A DNA stretch of 64,000 nucleotides. Source: Congeria kusceri. Its lineage: Eukaryota; Mollusca; Bivalvia; Myida; Dreissenidae. Under the pieces are notes generated by a model, which had not been told where the DNA came from, searched no databases, and saw nothing but the letters and a program-made list of their open reading frames with translations. Made by a program: the position numbers and the translations under genes. Positions within the stretch are counted from its first letter, which is position 1, and each line of letters starts with the position of its first letter. The stretch lies in assembly GCA_027627225.1 (NCBI GenBank), contig CM051036.1:39814926-39878925 (forward strand), given 5' to 3'. This document shows, piece by piece, positions 24,979 through 35,240 of this stretch.

Positions 24979-26779
24979 ATGAACAAACCACACGAGATTG
25001 CGACGTTTATATCTCTTCGGCGTATCGTGTCGGTGCTTCGGTGTATCGTGTCGGCGCTTCCGCGCATCGTTTCGGCGCTTCGGCGCATCGTGTCGGCGCG
25101 TCGGGGTATCGTCTCAGCGCGTCGGCGTATCGTGTCGGCGCGTCGGCGACCTCATAAATGTAAGGGCGCCGACGCTCTGAGACGATACGCCGACGTGCCG
25201 AGACGATACGTCGACGCGCCGAGACTATACGGGCGACGCGCCGACACGATGCGCCGAAGCGCTGAGACGATACTCCGAAGCGCCGACACGATGCGTCGAA
25301 GCGATATAAACGCCGCAATATCGTTTGTTTTTTCATATGTGGCTTTAAAATTGGTCAAAGATATAAATGTACATTAAACAATGGTATGAAAACACAATTG
25401 TTTACTTGTTTAAGTTACTTATAGATATACAGATTTAATATCAACATTAAAGTATTTTACAATTAAAATAAAAACAATGCTTTCAATAAGACTGTCTGCT
25501 TAATTTTGGTTTGGGTCAGAAAATATACCTACAGGTACAATTTTAGTCATGGTATACGTTTATACCTGTAGGTACAAAAGTATGCCTGTAGGTACAGTTA
25601 TGTACCTGTAGGTCCATCTATTTATTAAGGTTGCACAGAGGTGACTGCACTTCTCTTTTTTTATCTCGTTCCCACGAGATGCTAACTCGTGGGAACGAGA
25701 TACATACTCACTCGTGGGAACGAGATACTAACTCGTTGGAACGAGATACTAACTCGTGGGAACGAGATACTATGTCGAGGGAACTAGTTACTCAGTCGAG
25801 AGGACGAGATACTAAGTCGAGGAACGAGTTAGTATCTCGTTCCCACGAGTTAGTATTTCGTTCTCACGAGTTAGAGAACCAATCAAATGTTTCCGTATAT
25901 AATAATTATGTTTTTATAATAACCATGGCTGACAAAAACGATCATGTTGTAAGATAGAACTAAGTCGTTCGCTCGAGTTAATATCTCGTTACCACGAAAT
26001 AGTAAGTCGTTCCCTCGACATAGTTATTTCGTTCCCATAAGTAAGCATCTCGTTCCCACGAGTTAGTATTTCGTTCCATCGAGTTAATATATCGCGGGAA
26101 CGAGAAAAAAAGTTCATGTCACCTCTGTGCCACAGTAATTTATAGCTGTTGTGTTTACATTTACTTTTGACTAAGTATGGTACTGCATTATTTTATAGCC
26201 ACATACGAAAAATCCACACGAGACTGCGACGTTTATATCGCTTCGGCGTATCGTGTCGGCGCTTCGGCGTATCTTGTCGGCGCTTCGGCGTATCGTCTCG
26301 GCGCGTCGGCGCATCGTTTCGGCGCGTCGGCGTATCGTCTCGACGCGATTTCGATCTTAAAGAAATAATAGGGCGCCGACGCGCCGAGACGATACGCCGG
26401 GGCGCCGAGACGATACGCCGAAGCGCCGATATGATGCGCCGAAGCGCCGACTCGATACGCCGAAGCGCCGACACGATGCGCCGAAGCAATATAACCGTCG
26501 TCTCGTCGTTTTTTCCCCAATTTTATAGCCACATATAAAAAAAACACACGAGATAACGACGTTTATATCGCTTCGGCCTATCGTGTCGGTGCTTCGGCGT
26601 ACCGTCTCGGCGCTTTGGCTCATCTAATCGGCGCTTCGGCGTATTGTTTCGACACGATGCGCCAAAGCGCCGAGACGATACGCCGAAGAGCCGACACGAT
26701 ACGCCGAAGCGCCGACACGATGCGCCGAAGCGATATTAACGTCGTCTCGTCATATCTTCGCCCAATTAAAAAGCCACAA
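24979..26779. repeat. 1801-bp tandem duplication, copy 2
   Basis: Second copy of 23178-24978. The junctions fall at a GAACAAACCACACGAGATTG sequence, of which a diverged third start is seen at about 26780, which suggests unequal exchange between sub-unit ends. An assembly duplication would look the same. Confidence 0.9.
25632..26130. mobile_element. Nested foldback element (family 3), copy 2
   Basis: Copy of the element at 23831-24329 carried by the 1801-bp duplication; no difference was noticed. Confidence 0.8.
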
Positions 26780-26930
26780 ATGAAAAAACCACACGAGATT
26801 GAGACGTTTATATCGCTTCGGCGTATCGTGTCGGCGCTTCGGCGCATCATCTCGGCGCTTCGGAGTATCGTGTCGGCGCGTCGGCGCCCTTTCATCAGCT
26901 CAGGTCGAAGTCGCGAAACTACGATGATCC

Positions 26931-27255
26931 CTGTCAACAACATTTCTGATGTCAATATTGATTGCTCATGAGCTGGACAAAAAAGGTGAAAAACATGCAC
27001 AATATTACTTGATTAAATAACATTTACTTAACACAGAAGTGAAAGAGCTCACAAAATACATTGCTATTGCATAGTAAATTGCCAAGACAACAGAACGAAA
27101 GCGACAAGTAGAAAAGCAGGTCGAACCATCTATACCAGTAAAGTACTAAAATAAGTGTTGCTCATGAAAAAATGTAACCAAATATCTTGCTGTTTCATAC
27201 TAAATTGCTGGCAACAAAAGACCTAAAGCAGCAACCCATACAAGCAGGTCCCTAC
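26931..27255. other. Between repeat block and KATNB1-like gene
   Basis: Where the next KATNB1-like exons would be expected (linker and C-terminal domain), the minus strand shows no open frame with a credible acceptor. Confidence 0.5.
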
Positions 27256-27519
27256 CTGGACAGTGGGGGGCCACCCTCCTGGTGGGGTACACCTCCGTGA
27301 GGCTGGATTCTGCTCAGATCTATCACGAATGTTGACACATTTGTCTTGCTAAATGAAGCACCAATCTGAAAACAGCAAAAGCAGGGTACAAAAATCTTAT
27401 TTATTCAATGAAGCAACATTATACTTAAAACCGCAGTCCAGAGTATGTAATTCAACACATCTTAAATTGGCATTAGAACTATAATGAACGTTAACGACGT
27501 TTATTAGACTGAAACCTTT

Positions 27520-27790
27520 TACTTGTTTATGAAAGGCATTTGATAATGTCTATGTTCAAAAACGCTTGATACGAACTAAATATACACTAATGTACATGCT
27601 GATATACTCCAGAGGCATCACCAGCTATCGCATACAGATATTTTTACGATAAAGTTACCAAAATGTTATTATTTTGCAAATTTCAATGCGTTTTTTATAA
27701 TTTGATCGGTAAGATGTCCATTAGAAATGATTTCTGCGAAGTTTTATTTTTATTAACATATTTCTGGACTGCTGCTTTAAGGTTTCATAG
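27520..27790 (+). repeat. Interspersed repeat, about 250 bp (copy 3 of 4)
   Basis: Diverged copy of the family at 1252-1520: GAAAGGCATTTGATAATG, CCAGAGGCATCACCAGCTA, CAAATTTCAATGCG and TGGACTGCTGCTTTAAGG occur in the same order. It lies in the last visible intron of the KATNB1-like gene. Confidence 0.6.
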
Positions 27791-28149
27791 GTGAATTTTT
27801 GTTTCACAATGTGTGTGACCACATGACCATGGAATTTCAAACTGGAGGATACTGATTGTAATACAAAATTGTATATGCTGGTATATAGGCATGCAAAGTT
27901 ATAACAATCTCAATGCATTCAAAGTTATAACAACTGATAAAAAAAAAGCATGCAAAGTTATAACAATAAATCCATGTCAATTTTTTTTAACTGCCTTTAT
28001 GCTGCTTACCAGTTGATTTTTAGCAATGCTCATATCTGCAACCTCTCGCCAGGCTATGGGCACAGAGTCAAAGCAGTGTGTGGGCTCCCAGCCATACACC
28101 TTGAGGAAATCCCTCACACCACTGTACAGACACATGCCCTCCGAGTCAA

Positions 28150-28750
28150 TACATATGCTCCTGGAATGGTGAAACAAGATACAGTCAAAACATATGCTCC
28201 TGGAATGGTGAAACAAGATACAGTCAAAACATATCATGCTCCTAGAATGGTGAAACAAGATAAAGACAAAACTTATGCTCCTTGAATGGTGAAACAAGAT
28301 ACAGTCAAAACATATGTTCCTGGAATGGTGAAACAAGATACAGTCAAAACATATGCTCCTGGGATGGTGAAACAAGATACAGTCAGAATAATATGCTCCT
28401 GTGATGGTGAAACAAGATACAGTCAGAACATGTGCTCTTGGAATGGTGAAACAAGATACAGTCAAAACATATGCTCCTGGGATGGTGAAACAAGATACAG
28501 TCAGAATAATATGCTCCTGTGATGGTGAAACAAGATACAGTCAAAACATATGCTCCTGGGATGGTAAAACAAGATACAGTCAGAACATATGCACCTAGAA
28601 TGGTGAAACAAGATACAGTCAGAATAATATGCTCCTGGAATGGTGAAACAAGATACAGTCAAAACATATACTCCTGGAATGGTGAAACAAGATACAGTCA
28701 GAACATCATTATGCTCCTGGAATGGTGAAACAAGATACCGTCAGAACATA
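28150..28750 (-). repeat. 39-bp minisatellite of tandem 3' splice sites
   Basis: Fifteen head-to-tail units of about 39 bp. Read on the minus (sense) strand each unit contains a CTGAC or TTGAC branch-like site, the tract TATCTTGTTTCACCATTCC, an AG, and GAGCATATG. The unit next to the gene is the genuine acceptor of the exon at 28160-28010 plus its first nine bases. Every unit keeps an AG at that place or within one base (CCAG, CCCAG, ACAG, CTAG, CAAG variants). Most units are 39 bp (13 codons) with no stop in the gene's frame, so runs of units stay open; a few are 40-43 bp. Confidence 0.9.
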
Positions 28751-28807
28751 AGGAAATACCTTACACCACTGTACAGACACATGCCCTCGGAGTCAAAACA
28801 ATTGCTC
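28751..28807 (-). pseudogene. Diverged partial copy of KATNB1-like exon start
   Basis: At the far end of the minisatellite lies a second copy of the start of the exon at 28160. It runs from GAG|GAGC through the codons for DSEGMCLYSGV and stops at CCTTATG where the repeats begin. It differs from the gene exon at several bases and has no exon 3' end or donor, so it is a relic or decoy rather than a usable exon. Confidence 0.75.
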
Positions 28808-30407
28808 CTCAAATGCAATCGTTAAACACGAGTCAGAACTGCATGAATAATGATAACATATTCAGTAACTAACTTTGGGACACGACATTTGTCACAGTGA
28901 CCTTTAAGCCAAAAGACAATTGTAGGTGAAATCTTCAACTGTTATAAAATTAAATCATAAAATGTTGGAAATACTTTGCATGCATTTACTGGGTTGGCTA
29001 CAAACAGAGATCAAGAAACATTTGAAAGTTAAAGATACTAGTACAAGGAATCTTTCCAACTGTCAATAAAGCAACTGCGACGTTGATAATGAATTAATAA
29101 TTCTACTCGAAATGAGTGGGATTGAAATATATTTTTACATGAATAACTGGCATTACTTATGCTGTTGATATTTAATTTATTATTCAAAGGCATTTGTAAA
29201 GGATGATTAATCGAGATCTAGATAAAACATGGCAATCAAAGCAACACATGTAGTACTCTGTAATAACTTCATATAAAATTCAACTTACCAGTTTCTAACT
29301 TAATTACCGAGATGATACAATGGGAAGAAACCCAATATGTATATCCCCCTGCCCTCGGCATATGGCATTAACAGAAAATTTGGATGTACTCACATCAATC
29401 CAGATTTTTAAATCACTGCATTACATGTATGTAAGACCACACAACCAAATAAACATAACAATATCACAAAAAATCATTTTTCCCCAGAACAAACAACAAA
29501 ATTATATTTTATAATGATCATCTTTTAGATTATTCTTCCTAAAACATGTTTAAGCAAGCAAAGCAATACCAGTACACTGTTGTACCTGACAGGGCTGGCA
29601 TCCTAGTCTGTACTGCAGATCAACCGAAAGGTCTCCAAGTCCCAGAACTTCACTGTCCTGCAAGCAAAATATGTCTTCCAATTAGGATTGGCAAACATAC
29701 ATTTTAAATCATACAGAAGAAAAACAGAATAAATCAATGTTTGGTAAAAGGTAATGCTTTTTCCTGGAAAATTAGCATTATGAAATACTGTTAAATACAA
29801 ATATGTGGTGATCTTGTTTGAACAGAACAACAGTAGTTGGAATGAAACATATAATGTTTTATATTTACGTAGTGATAAATTCCCCAAATTTGTATATGTG
29901 CACAGTAATAAGTAGTAATAGTAAATTCAATGTGACCCAAATAGACTGAAATTATCATGTTTTTTCTTAATTTCCATGTAATTATACGCCTTCAATCACA
30001 TAAAATATGCAACACACAGGGAAAGGAAAAAGAAAATATGTCACATGGGCAGAATGGACCACGCATTTTCCCCTTGACACCATCCTTCCATCACCTACTT
30101 GTCGGAACCAGGAGCATTTCATTGGGATGAAATTCTATCACGTTCACCCCAGCCGTGTGAAGACGCATGTCTGTCAACAACTTGCCGGCCGTGAGATCCC
30201 AGATCTGCAGGGTAAAATTCTCTTAACATATTGCTACTTTAGGCTACAACATACAAACATGTTTTTTAATTACTGGTAAATCCGTGATCTGTTAAACTGA
30301 GTGATCAATAATATTTATTGAAAATGTGTGTGGCCAGTCAGAAAGTCAGGACTACACTGCAAGTTGGTAATCAACTGAGTAGGCATTGTCATAAAACTAA
30401 TAGGGAA

Positions 30408-31810
30408 TAGAGATCTTTAAATTTTGTGAAGGATCTTTACTCAAGAGGTTTATACATGTACTCAATCAGGTAATTGAAATTCCCTGAATTTTGTGAAGGA
30501 TCTTTACTGAAAAGGTTTATACATGTACTCCAATCAGGGAATAGAGAACCCTAAATTTTGTGAAGGATCTTTACTCAAGAGGTTTATACATGTACTTCAA
30601 TGAGGTAATTGAAATCCCTAAATTTTGTGAAGGATCTTTACTCACAAGGTTTATACATGTACTCCAATCAAGTAATTGAAATCCCCAAATTTTGTGAATG
30701 ATCTTTACTCAAGAGCTTTATACATGTACTCCAATCAGGGAACAGAGATCCCTACATTTTGTGAATGATCTTTACTCAAGAGCTTTATACATGTACTCCA
30801 ATCAGGGAACAGAGATCCCTAAATTTTGTGAAGGATCTTTACTCAAGAGCTTTATACATGTACTCCAATAAGGTAATTGAAATCCCTAAATTTTGTGAAG
30901 GATCTTTACTTAAAAGGTTTATACATGTACTCCAATCAGGAAATAGAGATCCCTAAATTTTGAGAAGGATTTTTACTCACAAGGTTAATACATGTACTCC
31001 AATCAGGTAATTGAAATCCCTAAATTCTGTGAATAATCTTTACTCAAGAGCTTTATACATGTACTCCAATCAGGGAACAGAGATCCCTAAATTTTGTGAA
31101 GGATCTTTACTCAAGAGCTTTATACATGTACTCCAATCAGGTAATTGAAATCCCTAAATTTTCTGAAGGATCTTTACTCAAAAGGTTTATACATGTACTT
31201 CAATCAGGGAATAGAGATCCCTAAATTTTGAGAAAGATCTGTACTCACAAGGTTAATACATGTACTCCAATCAGGTAATTGAAATCCCTAAATTTTCTGA
31301 AGGATCTTTACTCAAAAGGTTTATACATGTACTCCAATCAGGGAATAGAGATCCCTTAATTTTGAGAAGGATCTTTACTCACAGGGTTTATACATGTACT
31401 CCAATCAGGTAATTGAAATCCCTAAATTTTGTGAATGATCTTTACTCAAGAGCTTTATACATCTACTCTAATCAGGGAATAGAGATCCCTAAATTTTGTG
31501 AAGGATCTTTACTCACAAGGTTTATACATGTACTCCAATCAGGGAATAGAGAACCCAAAATTTTGTGAAGGATCTTTACTCAAGAGCTTTATTCATGTAC
31601 TCCAATCAGGGAACAGAGATCCCTAAATTTTGTGATGGATCTTTACTCACGAGGTTTATACATGTACTCCAATCAGGGAACAGAGATCCCTAAATTTTGT
31701 GAAGAATCTTTACTCAAGAGCTTTATACATCTACTCTAATCAGGGAATAGAGATCCCTAAATTTTGTGAAGGATCTTTACTCACAAGGTTTATCTATGAA
31801 ATCCAATCAA
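30408..31810. repeat. Minisatellite, about 67-bp unit, roughly 20 copies
   Basis: Imperfect tandem units containing CCCTAAATTTTGTGAAGGAT, CTTTACTCA and TTTATACATGTACTCCAATC. Units alternate between a GGGAATAGAGATC and a GGTAATTGAAATC linker, implying a higher-order two-unit repeat. It lies in the intron between exons 5 and 6 of the KATNB1-like gene. No coding role is seen. Confidence 0.9.
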
Positions 31811-31860
31811 GCTGAACATACATTTTAACTGAAAAATAACTACAAGTGCAGGTTAATTAT

Positions 31861-32122
31861 GAGGCGCATCGTGGGAAAACCGGACTTAATGCATGTGCGT
31901 AAAGTGTCATCCCAGATTAGCCTGTGCAGTCCGCACAGGCTAATCTGGGACGGCACTTTCCGCCTACAGTGGATTTATGTTTAGAAGAGACTTCATTGAA
32001 ACAGAAAATACCATAAAAGCGGAAAGTGCCATCCCGGATTAGCCTGTGCGGACTGCCCAGGCTAATCCGGGACGACACTCTACGCACATGCATTAAGTCC
32101 GGTTTTTCCACGACGCGCTTCA
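31861..32122. mobile_element. Bivalve-type MITE with paired hairpins (copy 2)
   Basis: Same family as 17234-17483: ends GACTTAATGCATGTGCGT and GCACATGCATTAAGTCC, and two hairpins based on GATTAGCCTGTGCAGTCC at about 31915-31950 and about 32036-32070. Lies in an intron of the KATNB1-like gene beside the 67-bp minisatellite. Confidence 0.8.
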
Positions 32123-32620
32123 TATGAAGTATGTTTCCCAGGACTGATCACAATTTTGTTGAGATTGCATAATGCTGTTGACAATGTTGAATGTAATAAA
32201 TGGACACAGCAGGAGATTAGGCAGTATGCAAGCAAATGAGGTCTTCAGAAGTACCCTAGTAGCAATATGATGGCCAGACCTATAAACAGTAAAGTGTATC
32301 ACAAGTTACCAACTAATGCTAATTCCTCAGGGAAGTAGGATCATTTAAAAGGGAGGAAAACTGCCTATAACTACCAAGGTTAACACAAAGCATTTCTATT
32401 TAACACTGTCAAAGAATAAAATTAAACATTTGAAAAACCATATGACTGTCACTAATAAACTCGCACATTTGCCTTCATGCATGTAATTTATAATGAATTA
32501 CCTACCTTTATGAGACTGTCTTCTCCGCCTGTGGCAATCCATTTACCGTCGGGACTAAACCTTAATGTATTCACTGGGTTGCTGTGACCCTTGTATGTGT
32601 ATATACAGCCTTTACGGCGA

Positions 32621-32870
32621 ATATCCCACAGCTGAAATCAATAATACAACTAACTCTGTATGTGTATTTATTATATACCTGCTGTTTTTCTGCGATCAAA
32701 ATGTACTGTATTCAACATTCAAATACCAGAATGCGTATTCGCTACTATCCCACAGCTGAAATAAATAATACAACCAACTCTGTATGTGTATTTATTATAT
32801 ACCTGCTGTTTTTCTGCTATCAAATTGTACTGTATTCAACATTCAAATACCAGAATGCGTATTCGCTACT
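32621..32870. repeat. Two-copy tandem duplication including an exon acceptor
   Basis: A block of about 125 bp starting TATCCCACAGCTGAAAT and ending GCGTATTCGCTAC is present twice. Its start overlaps the first ten bases and acceptor of the KATNB1-like exon at 32631-32506, so the second copy (acceptor near 32756) is an extra TTTCAG|CTGTGGGATA without the rest of the exon. Confidence 0.85.
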
Positions 32871-33480
32871 AGCGTTTTCCTATCCCGTATCACCGGACTA
32901 CTTTTGATGTCAAAAACATGCGATCGAATTCGGAAATAATCGGAATGCATTATTATTTACAACTTCAATACTGTACGTGTAGATCTAGATATCTTGTCTG
33001 TAATATAATTTTATAAAATAAACAGACCATAAATAAAAGCAGTTTATAATTTTAACTCCTGTAAACGTTTCTTCCTAGAGGCACCCGGTACAGCATTTCT
33101 TCAGACATCACTCATCGTTCAACATATCCAGAAACAAAAAAGTTTACTGCTGTTTTATCAATATCAACTTGTATTATTCAATTCCACCTTCGTAAAATAA
33201 AAGGCAAAAGAGAATAACAGACAGTGATGGTGTTTTATTGTGTATTTATTCTAAAACAAATTAGATGAAATAATAATTATAATATCCACTTAACAAAGCA
33301 ACACAAATCCATTCGGAGCTAATGTTTTTACCAAGTTGTAAATGACGTCATATAATGCCGTCATCAAAACACAACTCATTCCCGCGAAAAACATTCTTTA
33401 CGTATCTGTGACATAAAATAGTTCATGATTCGTTTTGATTTTTTAAGGAATAATATGCTGAAAAGGTATATAATAAATGG

Positions 33481-33623
33481 AATATTATATCAGTATGGTG
33501 TTCTGAGTCTCGTTGGTTGTGTCAAGTAGCATCGCACGAGAGGCTGCACCTCTCGTGCGATACGCCTTAACATTACCAACTTGACTGATACATGTTCTCA
33601 GAACACCATACTAGCATAATATT
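33481..33623. mobile_element. Palindromic MITE, 143 bp
   Basis: Terminal inverted repeat of about 25 bp (left AATATTATATCAGTATGGTG, right CACCATACTAGCATAATATT) and a perfect central stem TCGCACGAGAGG/CCTCTCGTGCGA at 33531-33562. The whole element can form one long hairpin. It sits in an intron of the KATNB1-like gene. Confidence 0.8.
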
Positions 33624-33624
33624 C

Positions 33625-33735
33625 TATATATACAGCCTTTACGACGAATATATAACACTGCTTAAATAAAGAATACAACTAACTCTATTCTATATGTGTA
33701 TTATACAGCCTTTATGGTGAATATTACACAGTCGA
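33625..33735 (-). repeat. Further relic copies of a KATNB1-like exon start
   Basis: On the minus strand two pieces read like the beginning of the exon at 32631: ATATTCGTCGTAAAGGCTG (near 33630-33650) and CTGTGTAATATTCACC followed by ATAAAGGCTGTA (near 33700-33730). The gene exon has CTGTGGGATATTCGCCG then TAAAGGCTGTATA. No donor follows either, so they are non-functional copies. Confidence 0.65.
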
Positions 33736-35216
33736 AATAAAAAATATCACTAATTTTGAAGTGTATGGCAGTCTTGGAATTTAATTTTTTCGACTCACTT
33801 AACTGAAATGTTAAAAATGCGTGAAATAACTTAACTTTAGCTGTTTTGCATAGATCCTTGGTAATTAGCATTTTGTTATGGCAAACGAAATACACATTTT
33901 AATGGCTAAAGAGTTAACCTACTTTGACAAAAGAGTTGCAGACAAGTGACCTACCTTTATTGTACTGTCTTTAGACCCTGATGCTGCATAATCACCGTAC
34001 GGATGAAAATCTAGACTGCGTACACTGGCTTTGTGTCCTGTTAGTGTCCGTAATACTGAAAAATATTGAACCAGTTGTAATCAGGACAAAAAATACTATT
34101 TCTTGAAAATTACAGCAAAGAAATAAAAACTATATAGATTTATTGTTATAGAAAATGGAGAACATTATTTACATAAACAAAATGGAAACTAATGTAATAT
34201 TTATAGGCCTTCAATAACCTTGTCACAGCACTTTTTGGAAAAACAAATACATACAAAAGAAGATTAAGTCCATGAGCATGGCACTTATACTCTAGCTATC
34301 ATTTAATCCACACAAAAGTATCACTCACTCAGTTGGCATTCCTGTCAAACATGTACATCATTATTTCAATGAAACGTTTTAAAATGCCCCACAATGGATC
34401 AAATGCGCCACACGTAATCTAGCAGATCAAATCATATTTATAAACAAGACGCTGTGTTTGATAAACACAGATGAGTATTGAACAATAACTAGCACAAGTT
34501 AAATGCCATACTTTTAGCCTCCTCGAGGTTCCATATTTTGAGAGCGCCAGACACTGAGCCAGCCACCACCATCTCCTCATTGTGCCCGAACCTCACGCTG
34601 TCCACGGCCGTCGTGTAGCCTGCCAGGCTCTGTAAGCGATAACAACAATTGGTACTTAAACACAGGTGACTTTGTAAGGAACAACACTTGACACTCAGCA
34701 ACAGGGGAATGTGAACTGTCCAAAAACTTTTCAAACTTTTGTCAACATCAAAATTAATGGTTAAAAGCCTGAAACAAAAGTATTCTGACTTCATGTAAGT
34801 ATTTCATAAATTCAAATCAAATTGTTTAATCTGAAATATCCAACATAATCAATGATCTTGAAAAATAAAATAATTTGTGCTATAATAAAACCCATGCATA
34901 ATATGTTGTGCAAGCCCATTTGCTTGTGACAGGCTAAAATAATATTGGCAATTAGTCAATTTAAGGAGATTTCTACCTTAAAGTGATTTTCATATACTGC
35001 AGCCTGAATTTTTTTTAGTTTTTTCCTAAAAATACTTTCCCAAAGGCTGGTAAAGTGTTATTATATTATAAGCATTGCAATATATATGAATAGTCAAGAG
35101 TTTGTTTTGATTTAAGAATTTAATTGCTGTGGGCGTTATGCAAATTAGGCGTAATTTTCATAACCAAAGGTGGATATAAACTTTACTTTTAACTACCTAA
35201 GGGCCGCAACTAAGGT

Positions 35217-35240
35217 GTAGACTCCTATGTAGGAGTCTAC
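35217..35240. repeat. Short perfect palindrome
   Basis: GTAGACTCCT, a four-base loop ATGT, then AGGAGTCTAC. It may be the end of a small MITE, but I could not place the other end. A 33-bp near-duplicate (GCAAAACAATGACG at about 35444 and 35500) follows nearby. Confidence 0.6.

Larger units (their letters stand above)
22325..26930. mobile_element. Composite foldback block of 21-bp GC-rich modules (family 2)
   Basis: About 4.6 kb built from a 21-bp module (GACACGATACGCCGAAGCGCC and variants), in arms that run in one orientation, cross a short AT-rich spacer, and return complemented. Sub-units are bounded by CCACATATGAAAAAA..CGACGTTTATATCGCTTC and its complement. The outer edges are inverted too: CCATCGTAGTTTCGCGACTTCGAC at the left and its complement near 26900 at the right. 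GC content jumps well above the flanks. Because 21 is a multiple of three, open frames of 60-190 codons rich in Arg, Ala and Ser appear on both strands; I do not regard them as genes. Confidence 0.8.

Noticed and set aside
22325..26930. Resemblance to a CRISPR array
   Set aside because: Modules are contiguous without unique spacers, flip orientation, and the DNA is eukaryotic.
22281..27000. Many Arg/Ala/Ser-rich reading frames of 60-190 codons on both strands
   Set aside because: They follow the 21-bp module period, occur in several frames at once and have no splice or start context; they are by-products of the repeat.
27950..28825. Several plus-strand frames with the motif MVKQDTVKTYAPG
   Set aside because: They arise from the 39-bp unit on the strand opposite to the gene; the minus-strand interpretation explains both the unit and the exon.
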